This document shows, piece after piece, positions 51,516 through 61,034 of a stretch of 64,000 nucleotides of DNA (its first letter is position 1; every line of letters begins with the position of its first letter). A program made the position numbers and the translations under genes. The notes beneath the pieces were generated by a model. The model made no database searches, was not told the origin of the DNA, and saw nothing but the letters and a program-made list of their open reading frames with translations. This DNA comes from Porphyromonas sp. oral taxon 278 str. W7784 (GTDB lineage: Bacteria > Bacteroidota > Bacteroidia > Bacteroidales > Porphyromonadaceae), in the NCBI RefSeq assembly GCF_000467855.2, contig NZ_KI259222.1, positions 7,110 to 71,109 of the forward strand, in the 5' to 3' direction.

Positions 51516-52544
51516 CTAGTCTTTAGGGATAGTAGAGAAATAAGAGGGAGGAAGCTTCGAGAAGTCTTTCTCAATGAACTTATAGTAGTCGTCCAGGGAA
51601 GGGAACTTCGTATAGTTCGCCATAGCAGATATACGGCTATTTGCCTCAGCACGGACGACATCGATATCGAGATGGTAGTTGGTCTTCAGATATTCCTTCA
51701 TGATGGTCAGCTTACGCTCCAGGATCTGACGTCCGGTATAGCGAGACTCTGGCTTATACTTCTTGTCTGCCTGGACCATCAGATTCTCCCACTCATCAGG
51801 TAGGAGTACCATATAGGTACCATAGAGCTCGGCGAAGTCTTCTTCGGGGCTCTTGCTCGCATAATCCGAGATGAAGCCTGCCACTAGCGAAGAAATCCCA
51901 CGGGTATACCAGTAAGAGAACGCATTATCCTGCTGATAGTCGGAGATCGTCAGCTTGATGAACTCCTCTGGGACAGGTGTATCCTGGTGGAGCGTATGAG
52001 CCGACTCGTGGTAGAGCGTCTGGATATAGTTATCTCGAGCACGCTGATAGTAGTAGTTGAATGAGGAAGCTTCGTAGTTAGGATCATCGTAGTAGGGGAT
52101 GGTGAGTCTATTGATGTCATAGACCTGGATCATCCCAAACGGAGCTTCCCCAAGGAGATTCTGTGTAGGACCATAGCCAAGTGTACCGAAGAGTACAAGC
52201 TGCTTGATCGTGTGTCGCTCAGCAAATCCCTTGGGAGCGACCTTCTCGTAGACCTCGAAGAAGGTATAGCGCATGAGGTTGATATACTTCAGCGCCTGAG
52301 CTTCTGAGGCAGGACCGAGCTTATAGAGGTTACTCGCCAGGCGGTCCTCATAGTTGTAGCGGATATCTACATTGAACTTCTTCCCGAAATAGTTCTGTAC
52401 GTACTTCTGGACCTCGGTCATCGTCGTCGTATCCAGCGGCGAGAAGATCGGGCGAGTGGGGTCTACCTCATCCGAAGAAGAACCGCAACTCATGAGAGAT
52501 GCCGACAGGAGAAGCGGTGCAATGATCTTATTGAATAGTTTCAT
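51516..52544 (-). CDS. Substrate import-associated zinc metallohydrolase lipoprotein
   Basis: A 342-residue lipoprotein (signal ending LLLSASLMSC, Cys20). HESAH at 179-183 (TLYHESAHTLHQD) is a zinc-binding HExxH motif, with an acidic partner expected downstream (DFAELYGTYM). This matches the family TIGR04549, lipoproteins encoded next to SusC/SusD pairs. They are predicted to cleave peptides or other substrates at the surface before import. Next to SusD (12 bases upstream) and DUF4302 (6 bases downstream). Confidence 0.87.
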   Translation of the reverse strand: MKLFNKIIAPLLLSASLMSCGSSSDEVDPTRPIFSPLDTTTMTEVQKYVQNYFGKKFNVDIRYNYEDRLASNLYKLGPASEAQALKYINLMRYTFFEVYEKVAPKGFAERHTIKQLVLFGTLGYGPTQNLLGEAPFGMIQVYDINRLTIPYYDDPNYEASSFNYYYQRARDNYIQTLYHESAHTLHQDTPVPEEFIKLTISDYQQDNAFSYWYTRGISSLVAGFISDYASKSPEEDFAELYGTYMVLLPDEWENLMVQADKKYKPESRYTGRQILERKLTIMKEYLKTNYHLDIDVVRAEANSRISAMANYTKFPSLDDYYKFIEKDFSKLPPSYFSTIPKD

Positions 52545-52556
52545 AGCCGTATAGCA

Positions 52557-54191
52557 TTAGCGTGGGTTCTGCTGAATCTTGCCGACGACAGCCTGCTGAG
52601 GCAGAGCGATAGCCTGACGAAGATCCGTACCTAGAAGGACCCCATCCTCGGGGACAGCGAAGGTGTCAGCACCAGCATCAATCTTCTTCCAGCGGTAGAC
52701 ATCGATACCGAAGCGCTTGATATCCTGCCAGCGGAGACCTTCGTGTAGTGTGAGTATGCGGCGACACTGGAGGACGTACTGCAGAAGAGCTTCTGTAGCG
52801 GTGCCCTCTGTGATAGAAGAGCCGTCGTGTAGCTTGAAGTGTGCCTTCGTCAGATGCTTCTTAGGCGAGCGAGTCGTCTTGTCAGCATAGGGAAGTGCCT
52901 TGTAGTAGGCTACGATTTCGTCCTGAGTGAAGGTACGCTTAGCGACACCCGAGCGGAGATAGTTATTGGACCAGGTGTTGAGATCTTCTAGCCCACCCGA
53001 GAGATCACCGAGACGAATCTTAGCCTCTGCACGGTTGATGAGCGCTTCGTCTGTCGTAAGTTGGACCTCGACAGTACGATAGGAATCCAGGATAGGCATC
53101 TTAGGCTGATAGACCTTATCGATATATACCTTATCATAGATATAGGGGGCGAAGTTGTACTCGTCACGATTACGCCCGACATTCCAGATATTCTTCCAGA
53201 GTGTCTCGTCAGAGGCGCACTTATTAGAGTGCGTGTAGCGAGAGTTCGTGAAGAATTCGCCCGCAGATACTACGAATTGGAAGTTGCTGTACAGTGAGAC
53301 CACCAGGAGATTAGCCTGATTCGTGGGTCGATAATAGGTAAGCGCCTTCGCATTGGCATTAGCAGCGTCGATGCCTAAGTAGTCACCGGCCCAGTTACGT
53401 AGGCTAGTAGCGGGATTGCTTCCAAGTAGCTTGTCAGCATATTCCTTAGCCTTCTCGGGCTTATTGTAGTAGAGGTAGAAGCGAGCAGCGAATGCATAGG
53501 CAGCCTCTGCCGTGAAGTGGAAGCGACGGATATCGTTCTGGTAGACGTTGTACTTCTCTAGAAGTGGGATCGCTGCCAGTAGATCCTTCTCGATCTGCTC
53601 ATAAGTCTCCTTGACGGTACCACGAGGATAGTCGGGGAGGATGGTCGTGACACGCTCTGCGATATAAGGAATCCCGAGGTTCGTCGCACCACCCTGACCG
53701 TCGAAGTTGTAGGGCAGGCAGAAGACATTGGCGAGCTGGAAGTGCGACCAAGCACGTACAGCTAGCGCTTCGCCTCGAGAGGCCATGTTGCGCTCACCGA
53801 AGTTCTGAGTCTCTTCGATCAGTGTCAGCACTTCGTTTGCCTGAGCGATCGCATAGTAGTAAGACTCCCAGAGCTTGAGCGTCCCATCGTAGTAGGCGAC
53901 TCCATCCGTGGTAGTGATGGGCTTCCAATACACAGCGAAGTCGTGGAAGTCCTGACGATAGGGGTTACGTGTCTCGTCCTCGTAGGTATTATCAGACGAG
54001 AGCTCTGAGATATTAGCTAGAGAAGCTAGTGGATAAGCATAGGTCAGGAAGCGGCTGATCTTATAAGGGGTGTTACCTTCGACATATTGTCCGTCAGGAT
54101 TCTCGTCGAGGAACTTCTCACAAGAGCTCATCCCGAAGACAGAGCTAGCGACCAATGCCAGACCTAGCAGGCTGAATGATGACTTCTTCAT
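52557..54191 (-). CDS. SusD/RagB-family nutrient-binding lipoprotein
   Basis: A 544-residue surface lipoprotein (signal MKKSSFSLLGLALVASSVFGMSSC, Cys24). It has the SusD layout: N-terminal part EKFLDENPDGQYVEG, helical TPR-like core (AQANEVLTLIEETQNFGERNMASRGEALAVRAWSHFQLANVFC; ETYEQIEKDLLAAIPLLEKYN; FTAEAAYAFAARFYLYYNKPEKAKEYADKLL) and C-terminal RRILTLHEGLRWQDIKRFGIDVYRW. It caps the SusC barrel and binds the nutrient. The ligand is unknown; the neighbour metallohydrolase suggests peptides. 29 bases after susC. Confidence 0.93.
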   Translation of the reverse strand: MKKSSFSLLGLALVASSVFGMSSCEKFLDENPDGQYVEGNTPYKISRFLTYAYPLASLANISELSSDNTYEDETRNPYRQDFHDFAVYWKPITTTDGVAYYDGTLKLWESYYYAIAQANEVLTLIEETQNFGERNMASRGEALAVRAWSHFQLANVFCLPYNFDGQGGATNLGIPYIAERVTTILPDYPRGTVKETYEQIEKDLLAAIPLLEKYNVYQNDIRRFHFTAEAAYAFAARFYLYYNKPEKAKEYADKLLGSNPATSLRNWAGDYLGIDAANANAKALTYYRPTNQANLLVVSLYSNFQFVVSAGEFFTNSRYTHSNKCASDETLWKNIWNVGRNRDEYNFAPYIYDKVYIDKVYQPKMPILDSYRTVEVQLTTDEALINRAEAKIRLGDLSGGLEDLNTWSNNYLRSGVAKRTFTQDEIVAYYKALPYADKTTRSPKKHLTKAHFKLHDGSSITEGTATEALLQYVLQCRRILTLHEGLRWQDIKRFGIDVYRWKKIDAGADTFAVPEDGVLLGTDLRQAIALPQQAVVGKIQQNPR

Positions 54192-54220
54192 TCTATATAG
54201 ATCCTTTACACTATCGATGA

Positions 54221-57200
54221 CTAGAGTCCGACAGTAGCGGTGAAGATGTAGGAGTGTGGCTGATAGCCATAGGGCAGAGCACCGTTGAGCTTCTTGTCAG
54301 CATAGAGGAGAGCGACATTGGATGCCTGTAGTTTCAGAGCCAGTGACGACAGACGCAGACGATTGACGAAGGTCTTGGGCACGGTGTAGCTCAGAGAGAT
54401 GTCACGCAGCTGGATGTAATCGGTCTTGGCGACACGTACATCAGACTTGTTGTAGTTCGTGTAAGCGTTGCTCAGATAAGGGTTAGCCTGACGGTGCGCA
54501 TCAGTAGCGATCACAGGGACATTCGTGCGCTCTTCGTCTCCAGTACGGAGCCAACGACGGTTGAATTCCTTACCCATGACCTGGTGGTCATTGTACTGAG
54601 TAGCGAACTGCTCAGGTAGACGCATCACTGCTCCAAAAGAATAGTAGATGTAGACACCAAGACGGAAGTTCTTATAGCTAAAGCTATTGTTGATCCCACC
54701 TAAGTCAGTAGGCGTCTTCGTACCGGAATAAACAAGGTAGTCGATCTCGTTAGGAGCGTATGCAGTCCATTCTACCTGCCCCCCTGTCTTCGGGCTAGTG
54801 ATGTGGCGACCATCAGGTAAGACGTCAGCACCAGAAGGAAGATAGAAGCGGGGATGGCCGTTCTCGTCGAGCTTGTAGAAGGGAATCGAGAAGAGCGCAT
54901 TCAGAGGATAGCCCTGGCGAGCAGCGCCATCGGTGAGGTTAGTGACCGAAGGATTGGTGTTGAGTCGCGTGACCTTGTTGGTATTGTGCGTGTAGGTGAT
55001 CGAGGTAGACCAAGAGAAGTCACGCGTGCGGACGTTCTGAGTGGTCAGCGATACTTCGACACCCTTAGACTCCATCTGAGCCACATTACCGTAGAGTCCA
55101 TCGACAAAGCCACCGGTTCCCTGAGGATTCACCTGGTCGACTAGGTCACGTCCCTGACGATTGAACAGGGTAAGACCAGCCGAAATACGTTCGTCGAAGA
55201 GCCCGAAATTAATACCCCAGTTGAGCTCATACATCTTCTCATAGGTGAGATTGAAGTTAGCAGGCTCATTGATATATAGACCAGGCTCGATGAGATTAGC
55301 ATCCCCGAAGAAGGGAAGTAGCGTCTTCAGACGAGGGAGTGCATTGTGAACGAAGGGGATCGTCCCTGACATCCCATAGGAGAGATTCATAGAGAGCGAG
55401 GAGAGTGGACGGAGACTTGGGAAGAAAGCTTCCTGATCGATCGTCCAAGTACCACCGACATTCCAGGTGGGGATCCATCGAATCGTGCGAGCACGTCCAA
55501 ACTGATTCGTCCCTTCACGACGGTAAGAAGCATTCAGACGATAGCGCCCGAGGAGGGTGTAGTCTACGTTACCGACGAAGGAGACACCACGATTGAGCGT
55601 GGGGTGAATGCTGTAATACTGCTTGCTCTTATTACGAAGATTCGTGAAGAGTAGTGGTGAATAGGTGGTCATGTAGCCGAGATTGTAGTTGACCCCATAG
55701 GCATCGAACCACTCATTGAGGTGACGCTCTTCGAAGACTTCTAGGCCACCGACAGCGGAGATACTGTGTTGACCATTGCTACCGAAGCTATCATTGTAGT
55801 GCACCTTAGCCTGTCCGTCGTAGCGCTCATCGATGATATTCTGCGAATTGCGAATACCACCATAGGGCATGACTATTTGTGGGATGGCCGTAGGATTATC
55901 TAGTGGCTTGTAGAGGTAGCTATTATTTTCTCGGATGACACTCTTGCTGATGTTGCGGTATACCTGAGACTGATTGGACTGCTCATCACGGTCGGTGACG
56001 CCATACTGGTCACGGTAGCGGAGTGCACCGAGTAGTGAGAAGCGAAGTTGCGTGATGGGCTGCCAGTCGATCGTGGCCTGTATGGTCAGGTTAGCCGTCT
56101 TGTAGTCACGAGTATTGTGCTGGAGCTCGTGCTTAATATTAAACGGCGTGTAGTCGTATGCGTAGAAAGCGTTGGGATCTAGCGTACGGCTAGCAGTAGG
56201 AGCATAGCTACCGGGGCGCCAGTCACCGCCATAGTGCACCTTGGAGTAGGAAGCGGTAGAGCGGATACCGAAGCTCCAGCCCTTGAATGGCTTGAAGTCG
56301 GCATTGAAGTTGAAGGAATACGCCTGAGAGTTCTCATACTTATTCCACCCTGGGTCTAGGTTAGCATTGAGCGAAGCGTAGTAGTTCGCCTTCTGCGTAC
56401 CGGTAGAGAAGGTCAGCGTGTGCTGATGGCGGATGCTGTGCTGGAAGAGTTCCTTGAACCAGTTTGTATTACGGAGCTCAGCTGCACGTAGATAAGCAGC
56501 ACGACCAGCATCGGTATTGAGTACACGATACTGGCCAGTAGCATCATTATAGTTGTATATACTATTGTATAGGTAGCCGTAGACGCCATACTGAGAGGCG
56601 ATGAAGACGGCTTCGTTGTCAAGACTCTTACCATTAGCCATCTCATTGAAGACGGCCATCTGGTCCTGAGAGTTCATGATGTTGTAGTCACGATAGGAGG
56701 GGATGGCACGGTAAGTCAGCTCGGCTTGGTAGGTGAAGGAGTTCGTCCCTTGCCCTGCTTTGCTGGTGCGTACCGAGATGACGCCCCCGAGCGCACGTTG
56801 ACCGTAGAGTGCCGTAGCAGAAGCGTCGTTGATGACTTGGAAGCTCTGGATGTCACTTTCTGAGAGACCTGGCAGAGCAGCAGCGATGAGTCGCTTAGCT
56901 TCTGGCGATGCAAGGTCGGCGACATTGAAGTCTTTATCCTCCTTGTATATCACACCATCGATGACCCATAGAGGGTAATAGGTGCTCTTGACAGAAGTAG
57001 CCTGACGCATCGTTGTGACGCCAGCGGCGTGGACTTCATTCTCAAGTTTGACGCGCAGAGAGTCTGCTGAGGCCTGCAGCTCCACAGTCTTCTTCCCGTT
57101 GAGAGCGAAGACGAGCACGGTCTTTTCAGCCACCTGGATCGAGAAAGTCCCGTCCGTCGCTGAGTGCGTACGCTTAGATGCGTCTTGCTTGGCGGTGATG

Positions 57201-57334
57201 GATACACCCGAGAGCGGAGCTCCCGATTGGTCCACGACCTTACCATGTACCAAGATCATCTGAGCACACACAGGCAGTGTACTGACGATCGCTAGGATCA
57301 GGCAGGCGATGAGACTACGTAGTTTAGTAAGCAT
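54221..57334 (-). CDS. SusC/RagA-family TonB-dependent outer-membrane transporter
   Basis: A 1037-residue TonB-dependent receptor. Signal peptide (to about residue 24), then a carboxypeptidase-regulatory-like domain (VHGKVVDQSGAPLSGVSITAKQDASKRTHSATDGTFSIQV, 29-75). The plug domain follows with PLWVIDGVIYKEDKD...SFQVINDASATALYGQRALGGVISVRTSKAGQG (about 120-195, the SusC hallmark DGV and D-A-S-A-T-A-L-Y-G). The barrel runs to the C-terminal YIFTATVGL. It imports large substrates with SusD. A good promoter is at 57378-57407. It heads a four-gene locus. Confidence 0.95.
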   Translation of the reverse strand: MLTKLRSLIACLILAIVSTLPVCAQMILVHGKVVDQSGAPLSGVSITAKQDASKRTHSATDGTFSIQVAEKTVLVFALNGKKTVELQASADSLRVKLENEVHAAGVTTMRQATSVKSTYYPLWVIDGVIYKEDKDFNVADLASPEAKRLIAAALPGLSESDIQSFQVINDASATALYGQRALGGVISVRTSKAGQGTNSFTYQAELTYRAIPSYRDYNIMNSQDQMAVFNEMANGKSLDNEAVFIASQYGVYGYLYNSIYNYNDATGQYRVLNTDAGRAAYLRAAELRNTNWFKELFQHSIRHQHTLTFSTGTQKANYYASLNANLDPGWNKYENSQAYSFNFNADFKPFKGWSFGIRSTASYSKVHYGGDWRPGSYAPTASRTLDPNAFYAYDYTPFNIKHELQHNTRDYKTANLTIQATIDWQPITQLRFSLLGALRYRDQYGVTDRDEQSNQSQVYRNISKSVIRENNSYLYKPLDNPTAIPQIVMPYGGIRNSQNIIDERYDGQAKVHYNDSFGSNGQHSISAVGGLEVFEERHLNEWFDAYGVNYNLGYMTTYSPLLFTNLRNKSKQYYSIHPTLNRGVSFVGNVDYTLLGRYRLNASYRREGTNQFGRARTIRWIPTWNVGGTWTIDQEAFFPSLRPLSSLSMNLSYGMSGTIPFVHNALPRLKTLLPFFGDANLIEPGLYINEPANFNLTYEKMYELNWGINFGLFDERISAGLTLFNRQGRDLVDQVNPQGTGGFVDGLYGNVAQMESKGVEVSLTTQNVRTRDFSWSTSITYTHNTNKVTRLNTNPSVTNLTDGAARQGYPLNALFSIPFYKLDENGHPRFYLPSGADVLPDGRHITSPKTGGQVEWTAYAPNEIDYLVYSGTKTPTDLGGINNSFSYKNFRLGVYIYYSFGAVMRLPEQFATQYNDHQVMGKEFNRRWLRTGDEERTNVPVIATDAHRQANPYLSNAYTNYNKSDVRVAKTDYIQLRDISLSYTVPKTFVNRLRLSSLALKLQASNVALLYADKKLNGALPYGYQPHSYIFTATVGL

Positions 57335-58298
57335 AATCTAATCTTGATGCTGTATTTGTTTTGTGCTGATTGCGGGACAAAAATAAAGAAAAGCCTAGAT
57401 AGAGCAACGTCATTTAACAACCAGAGTTCCTTAATTATTTAATTAACGTATTTTATTTACTCAATCTAGACAAAATTCCCGTCATTATGCCAAGATCCAT
57501 CAATATACCAAGCCAAGAATCTTAGTAAACCAAACATTATGCGCCGTGAACCATCTACAAAAATTATGGTTCAATCCGAAGCCGATTTCGGACGGTCTGC
57601 CCCGAGATCACCTTCGGACGCCCCTCTACCGAGCGGGGAAAATCAGGCATTTTGACTAAAATCAAGGGTTTAATTAGACGAAAAGACGAATTTTCAGTTA
57701 TTACCGAGTCTTTACATATTTCCGCAAATCCTTATCTCGTGATATTGTCCAGCCGAATCGACAACGACGAAGATCTGGAGCGATCACCCGATGCAGGGGA
57801 GTCGAAAGCATGAAAATCGCCTCGCACATTCCTCTAAAAGAGGAAACGACGCAAGGCGATCGGCAAGCGGCTCTATCGACATAGTGCTCCGACCCGTGGG
57901 AGACGATCGGGAGCGCCTCCCACGGCGAAGTGATCTACTATCCGTCCCCAGCATATCCATTGCCCGTAATCACTCATACGATTAGCCGTAATGATCGGAG
58001 AAATTACCCATTAGGATACCCGTCATGACAAGTAATCGGGCGAAGCTGTGCAGAAAGAGAGAGGCGGGACGACCTGCCAGCTCCCCCACCCTAGGCTGAA
58101 GAGCCAAGGGGCAGATACAGGGACTTCCCCGCCAAGCACCGACCTCTTCGGAGCACATGACCTGCTCTCGGGGAGCCGATCCCGACCGATCTTTGAGGGA
58201 AGTACAGGCAGGTGGAGCGGGCGGGGACTAGCAAAAATCAGGAAATAATCTTACCTTTACGTTGTTCATACATTATTAATCTCTAATCGAATAGGATT
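57335..58298. other. Divergent spacer of 964 bases between susC and the YtxH gene
   Basis: The susC-proximal half (to about 57740) is AT-rich and carries the susC promoter. The other half (57740-58250) is GC-rich, with a possible hairpin around 57897-57925 (CGTGGGAG...CTCCCACG) and no convincing ORF. The YtxH gene promoter should lie near 58250-58298. A non-coding RNA here is possible but cannot be shown. Confidence 0.5.
57378..57407 (-). promoter_or_regulatory. Promoter of the SusCD locus (TTG - 19 - TATTTTTG)
   Basis: The minus strand reads TTG at 57407-57405 and TATTTTTG at 57385-57378 with 19 bases between, a close match to the Bacteroidetes TTG/TAnnTTTG promoter. It lies 43 bases before the susC ATG in an AT-rich stretch. 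Confidence 0.75.
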
Positions 58299-58550
58299 AT
58301 GTCTAAGTGCTCAAATGGCAATTTCGTCCTCGGTATCCTCATCGGGGCAGCCGCAGGTGCTGCTGCAGCTTACTTCTCTGACCGTCGTAAGCGTGAAGCT
58401 TTCGCTGACAACTTCTCCAGCTCTGTAGAGCGTGCCCGCGACAGTATCGTCGAAGGATACTACGAAGCAAAGGATCGCTACAATCGCTATCGCAATAAGC
58501 TCACCGAAGAGACCAACGATCTGCTCGATGAGATCGAAGGCAACGACTAG
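58299..58550 (+). CDS. YtxH-domain small membrane protein
   Basis: An 83-residue protein: MSKCSNGNFVLGILIGAAAGAAAAYFSDRRKREAFADNF. The single glycine/alanine-rich transmembrane helix (residues 8-26) followed by a basic stretch and an amphipathic helix (SVERARDSIVEGYYEAKDRYNRYRNKLTEETNDLLDEI) is the YtxH pattern. Such proteins are linked to general stress in Firmicutes; the role in Bacteroidetes is unknown. The next gene is another envelope protein on the same strand. Confidence 0.88.
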   Translation: MSKCSNGNFVLGILIGAAAGAAAAYFSDRRKREAFADNFSSSVERARDSIVEGYYEAKDRYNRYRNKLTEETNDLLDEIEGND

Positions 58551-58566
58551 CCTCCTCAGCCCAATC

Positions 58567-58630
58567 AAGAGGCGAATACCCGTAGATAGGCGCTACTTCT
58601 CGCACGTAGATCTCGGCGTATTCGCCTCTT
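58567..58630. terminator. Hairpin with long loop downstream of the YtxH gene
   Basis: A 13-bp perfect stem (58567-58579 with 58618-58630, AAGAGGCGAATAC paired with its complement) with a 38-base loop. There is no T-run, so termination is inferred only from its place between two genes. Confidence 0.55.
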
Positions 58631-58662
58631 AGCTTACCCATCCCCTCGCAGTACGAAGCTCT

Positions 58663-59517
58663 ATGAAGTCACAGAATAGCGGATTTTCCCTTTCGCAGCT
58701 AGCCCATCACTTGACAGCTCTCTCCCGAGAGCGGATAGACATCACAGCCCTCTCAGTAGGAGGCGCTGTAGCCCGTGGAGCCTCCTCGCTGGTCTTCTGG
58801 GGGATCGTGGCTCTACTTGCCTTCTTCCTCTTCCTGGCGCTCAATATAGCGCTGGGCTTCGCACTCGCCAGCTGGAGCGAATCTTCGCCTGCTCTGGGCT
58901 TCCTCTACCTAGCAGCCGGCTATCTAGTACTCATCCTGCTGGTCGTACTTATCCGTCCCTGGATCACCAAGGGCGTGAGAGATGTCGTGGCACGCAAGGC
59001 TCTGGCCGAGACCAAGCGTATCAATCTACGCCTAGATCTCATACCCTACCTCCGGAGACAGAAGTACAACAGCCCGGCACGCTCGGTACGCAACGGCGGA
59101 TCTTACCTTGTCCTCGAGCAGACTCGCTACCAGACGCTCCTCCTCCAAGATGATACGTTCCCCCAAGTCGTACGTGGGATGACCTATCTCCGTGACCACC
59201 GTCGGGAGATCATCTCCGATTACGTCCGTGACGAAGCCCTCTACTGCGTCGCCAGCATCCCAGTGCTAGGCAACCTACTAGAGCGACTCGGCTACAAGGC
59301 TCCAGAGCATTCGCACCTCTTCAGCAAGAGACCCCACGAGCAGGACAAGCAACCCAAGGGGAAACTAGCCAAATACGTCCCCTACATGCTCATGGCATGG
59401 GACTTCCTCAGTCCTACACTCTTCGGCATCCTAGCAGGTCAAGCGCAGGGCCTTCTACTGAGACTCTTCTCGGGCAAGCTCGCTAAGGGCCGGCACTCCT
59501 CCCGTCGTAGATACTAG
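58663..59517 (+). CDS. Holin-superfamily-like membrane protein
   Basis: A 284-residue protein. The N-terminal part has a short soluble segment and two transmembrane helices (SLVFWGIVALLAFFLFLALNIALGFALASW; ALGFLYLAAGYLVLILLVVLIRPW, about 45-105), with the pattern of Actinobacteria phage-holin-superfamily (PF07332-like) proteins that are widespread in bacterial envelopes. The C-terminal 170 residues are soluble and basic (MTYLRDHRREIISDYVRDEALYCVASIPVLGNLLERLGY) and end with RHSSRRRY. It lies 112 bases after the YtxH gene. Function unknown. Confidence 0.6.
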   Translation: MKSQNSGFSLSQLAHHLTALSRERIDITALSVGGAVARGASSLVFWGIVALLAFFLFLALNIALGFALASWSESSPALGFLYLAAGYLVLILLVVLIRPWITKGVRDVVARKALAETKRINLRLDLIPYLRRQKYNSPARSVRNGGSYLVLEQTRYQTLLLQDDTFPQVVRGMTYLRDHRREIISDYVRDEALYCVASIPVLGNLLERLGYKAPEHSHLFSKRPHEQDKQPKGKLAKYVPYMLMAWDFLSPTLFGILAGQAQGLLLRLFSGKLAKGRHSSRRRY

Positions 59518-59584
59518 GAGCGCCCGCACTCCCTCTCCCAGCTACACCCACTCGACTCTCCCTATACATAATTATATAAGGTAT

Positions 59585-60475
59585 ATGAAGAAGTACACCA
59601 TCGTCGGGATCGGCGAACTACTCTTCGACGTCTTCCCAGACCGCAAAGCCCTTGGAGGTGCACCGACCAACTTCGCCTACCACTGTCAGCAACTCGGCCA
59701 CGAAGCCTACTCCATCAGTGCTATCGGTAGAGATAGCCTCGGTGCGGAAATCAAGGACCAACTTCACACACGGGAACTGCAGACCATACTACAGGAGAAT
59801 GAGCATCCTACGGGTACCGTCCTGGTCACCCTCAGCGAAGGAGGCGTCCCCTCCTATGAGATCTCCGAAGGCGTAGCCTGGGACTACATCGAGTATACCG
59901 ACCAGCTGGAGGCTCTGGCTCGGCGTACCGACGCGGTCTGCTTCGGTTCGCTTGCCCAGCGCTCACCACGATCGGCCTCGACCATACAGCGCTTCCTCGA
60001 GGCCATGCCTATAGGGAGCCTGCGCATCTTCGACATCAACATCCGCCTCCACTATTATACCTACGAGATCGTCCATGCTTCTCTGGAGCACGCTGACCTG
60101 CTGAAGCTCAATGATGAAGAGGTACCCATACTCGGACAGCTACTTGGTCTCGAGGGTTCGATGGAAGAGATCTGCCGAGCTATCCTAGAGCGCTATGCCC
60201 TACAGGCCGTGATCCTGACCCGTGGAGCGGATGGATGCAACATCTATCACCCTAAGGGAAGCGTCTATCATCCCTCTGCTCGGGTGAAGATCGCAGATAC
60301 TGTCGGGGCAGGAGACTCCTTCACAGCGGGCTTCGTCTCGGCACTTCTGGCTGGACGCTGCCTACTGGAGGCCGTCGCCCTAGCCACCCGTGTGGCCGCC
60401 TTCGTCTGCTCCCACCACGGAGCTATGCCGACACTACCCGAAGAGTTTAAGGAATATCTGGAGGAGCGAGACTGA
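59585..60475 (+). CDS. PfkB-family sugar kinase (fructokinase-like)
   Basis: A 296-residue carbohydrate kinase. The N-terminal pattern GIGELLFDVFPDRKALGGAPTNFAYHCQQLGHEAYSISAIGRDSLG has the substrate-binding signature of the ribokinase/fructokinase group. KIADTVGAGDSFTAGFVSALLAG is the second PfkB signature with the catalytic Asp. In between: FDINIRLHYYTYEIVHASLEHADLLKLNDEEVPIL. The substrate is probably fructose or a related ketose. It lies 67 bases after the holin-like gene and is followed by a tandem array. Confidence 0.92.
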   Translation: MKKYTIVGIGELLFDVFPDRKALGGAPTNFAYHCQQLGHEAYSISAIGRDSLGAEIKDQLHTRELQTILQENEHPTGTVLVTLSEGGVPSYEISEGVAWDYIEYTDQLEALARRTDAVCFGSLAQRSPRSASTIQRFLEAMPIGSLRIFDINIRLHYYTYEIVHASLEHADLLKLNDEEVPILGQLLGLEGSMEEICRAILERYALQAVILTRGADGCNIYHPKGSVYHPSARVKIADTVGAGDSFTAGFVSALLAGRCLLEAVALATRVAAFVCSHHGAMPTLPEEFKEYLEERD

Positions 60476-60493
60476 TTGCTCCCTCTCTGTCCG

Positions 60494-60735
60494 TCGAAGG
60501 TGCACCTTCATTCTCCTGAAGGTGCACCCTTCTTTACCTGAAGACACGGGCCTCATCTATTGATAGAGCTTCTGCTTTCTTCTGAAGCGAGTCCCTCCAT
60601 CTTCTGAAGCGAGTCCCTCCATCTTCTGAAGGCGCATGCTTCTCTTCCTGAAGGGGACAAGCGCTATTACCGCTGGAGCTTCTGCTTACTTTTGACGGCG
60701 CACCTTCTACCTTCTAACAGCGCTCCCTGACCAGC
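60494..60735. repeat. Degenerate tandem array, 11 units in exact 22-bp register
   Basis: Units start every 22 bases at 60494, 60516, 60538, 60560, 60582, 60604, 60626, 60648, 60670, 60692 and 60714. Two neighbouring units (60582 and 60604) are identical (CTGAAGCGAGTCCCTCCATC...). Most share the pattern CTGAAG...CTTCT. No indel in 242 bases. It lies in the 60476-61034 spacer, which holds no ORF. Confidence 0.9.
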
Positions 60736-60977
60736 CTTCTCCTCCCTACCCGATCTCTACGAAGGGGCTCAGGGGGGTATAAAAACTAACCTGACCATCT
60801 CTCCCGAGATAGCCAGGTCATTCGATTTATCACTTAAACGGTTTACTATTTACAAGAGCTGATGCTACACTACACAGAGTTGTATCACTCTCACAATGCA
60901 AAGGTAGAGCTTCGTAGACGAGGCTACAATACCTATTTATCATGATTATCTTTCGTTTATCTACCTACTTTCGTGGA

Positions 60978-61008
60978 TTGTACAGGGAGGGGGAATAGGC
61001 TACCTTTG
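60978..61008 (+). promoter_or_regulatory. Promoter of the hemerythrin gene (TTG - 20 - TACCTTTG)
   Basis: TTG at 60978-60980 and TACCTTTG at 61001-61008 with 20 bases between, a good match to TTG/TAnnTTTG. It gives a leader of about 20 bases to the GTG at 61035. Confidence 0.75.
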
Positions 61009-61034
61009 CTCTGTATCCTTCAGGACTGCCCACT

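Noticed and set aside
57560-57640. Possible tandem repeat (CCGA...TTCGGACG twice)
   Set aside because: Only two copies at 26-base spacing, so not in line with the arrays; may be chance.
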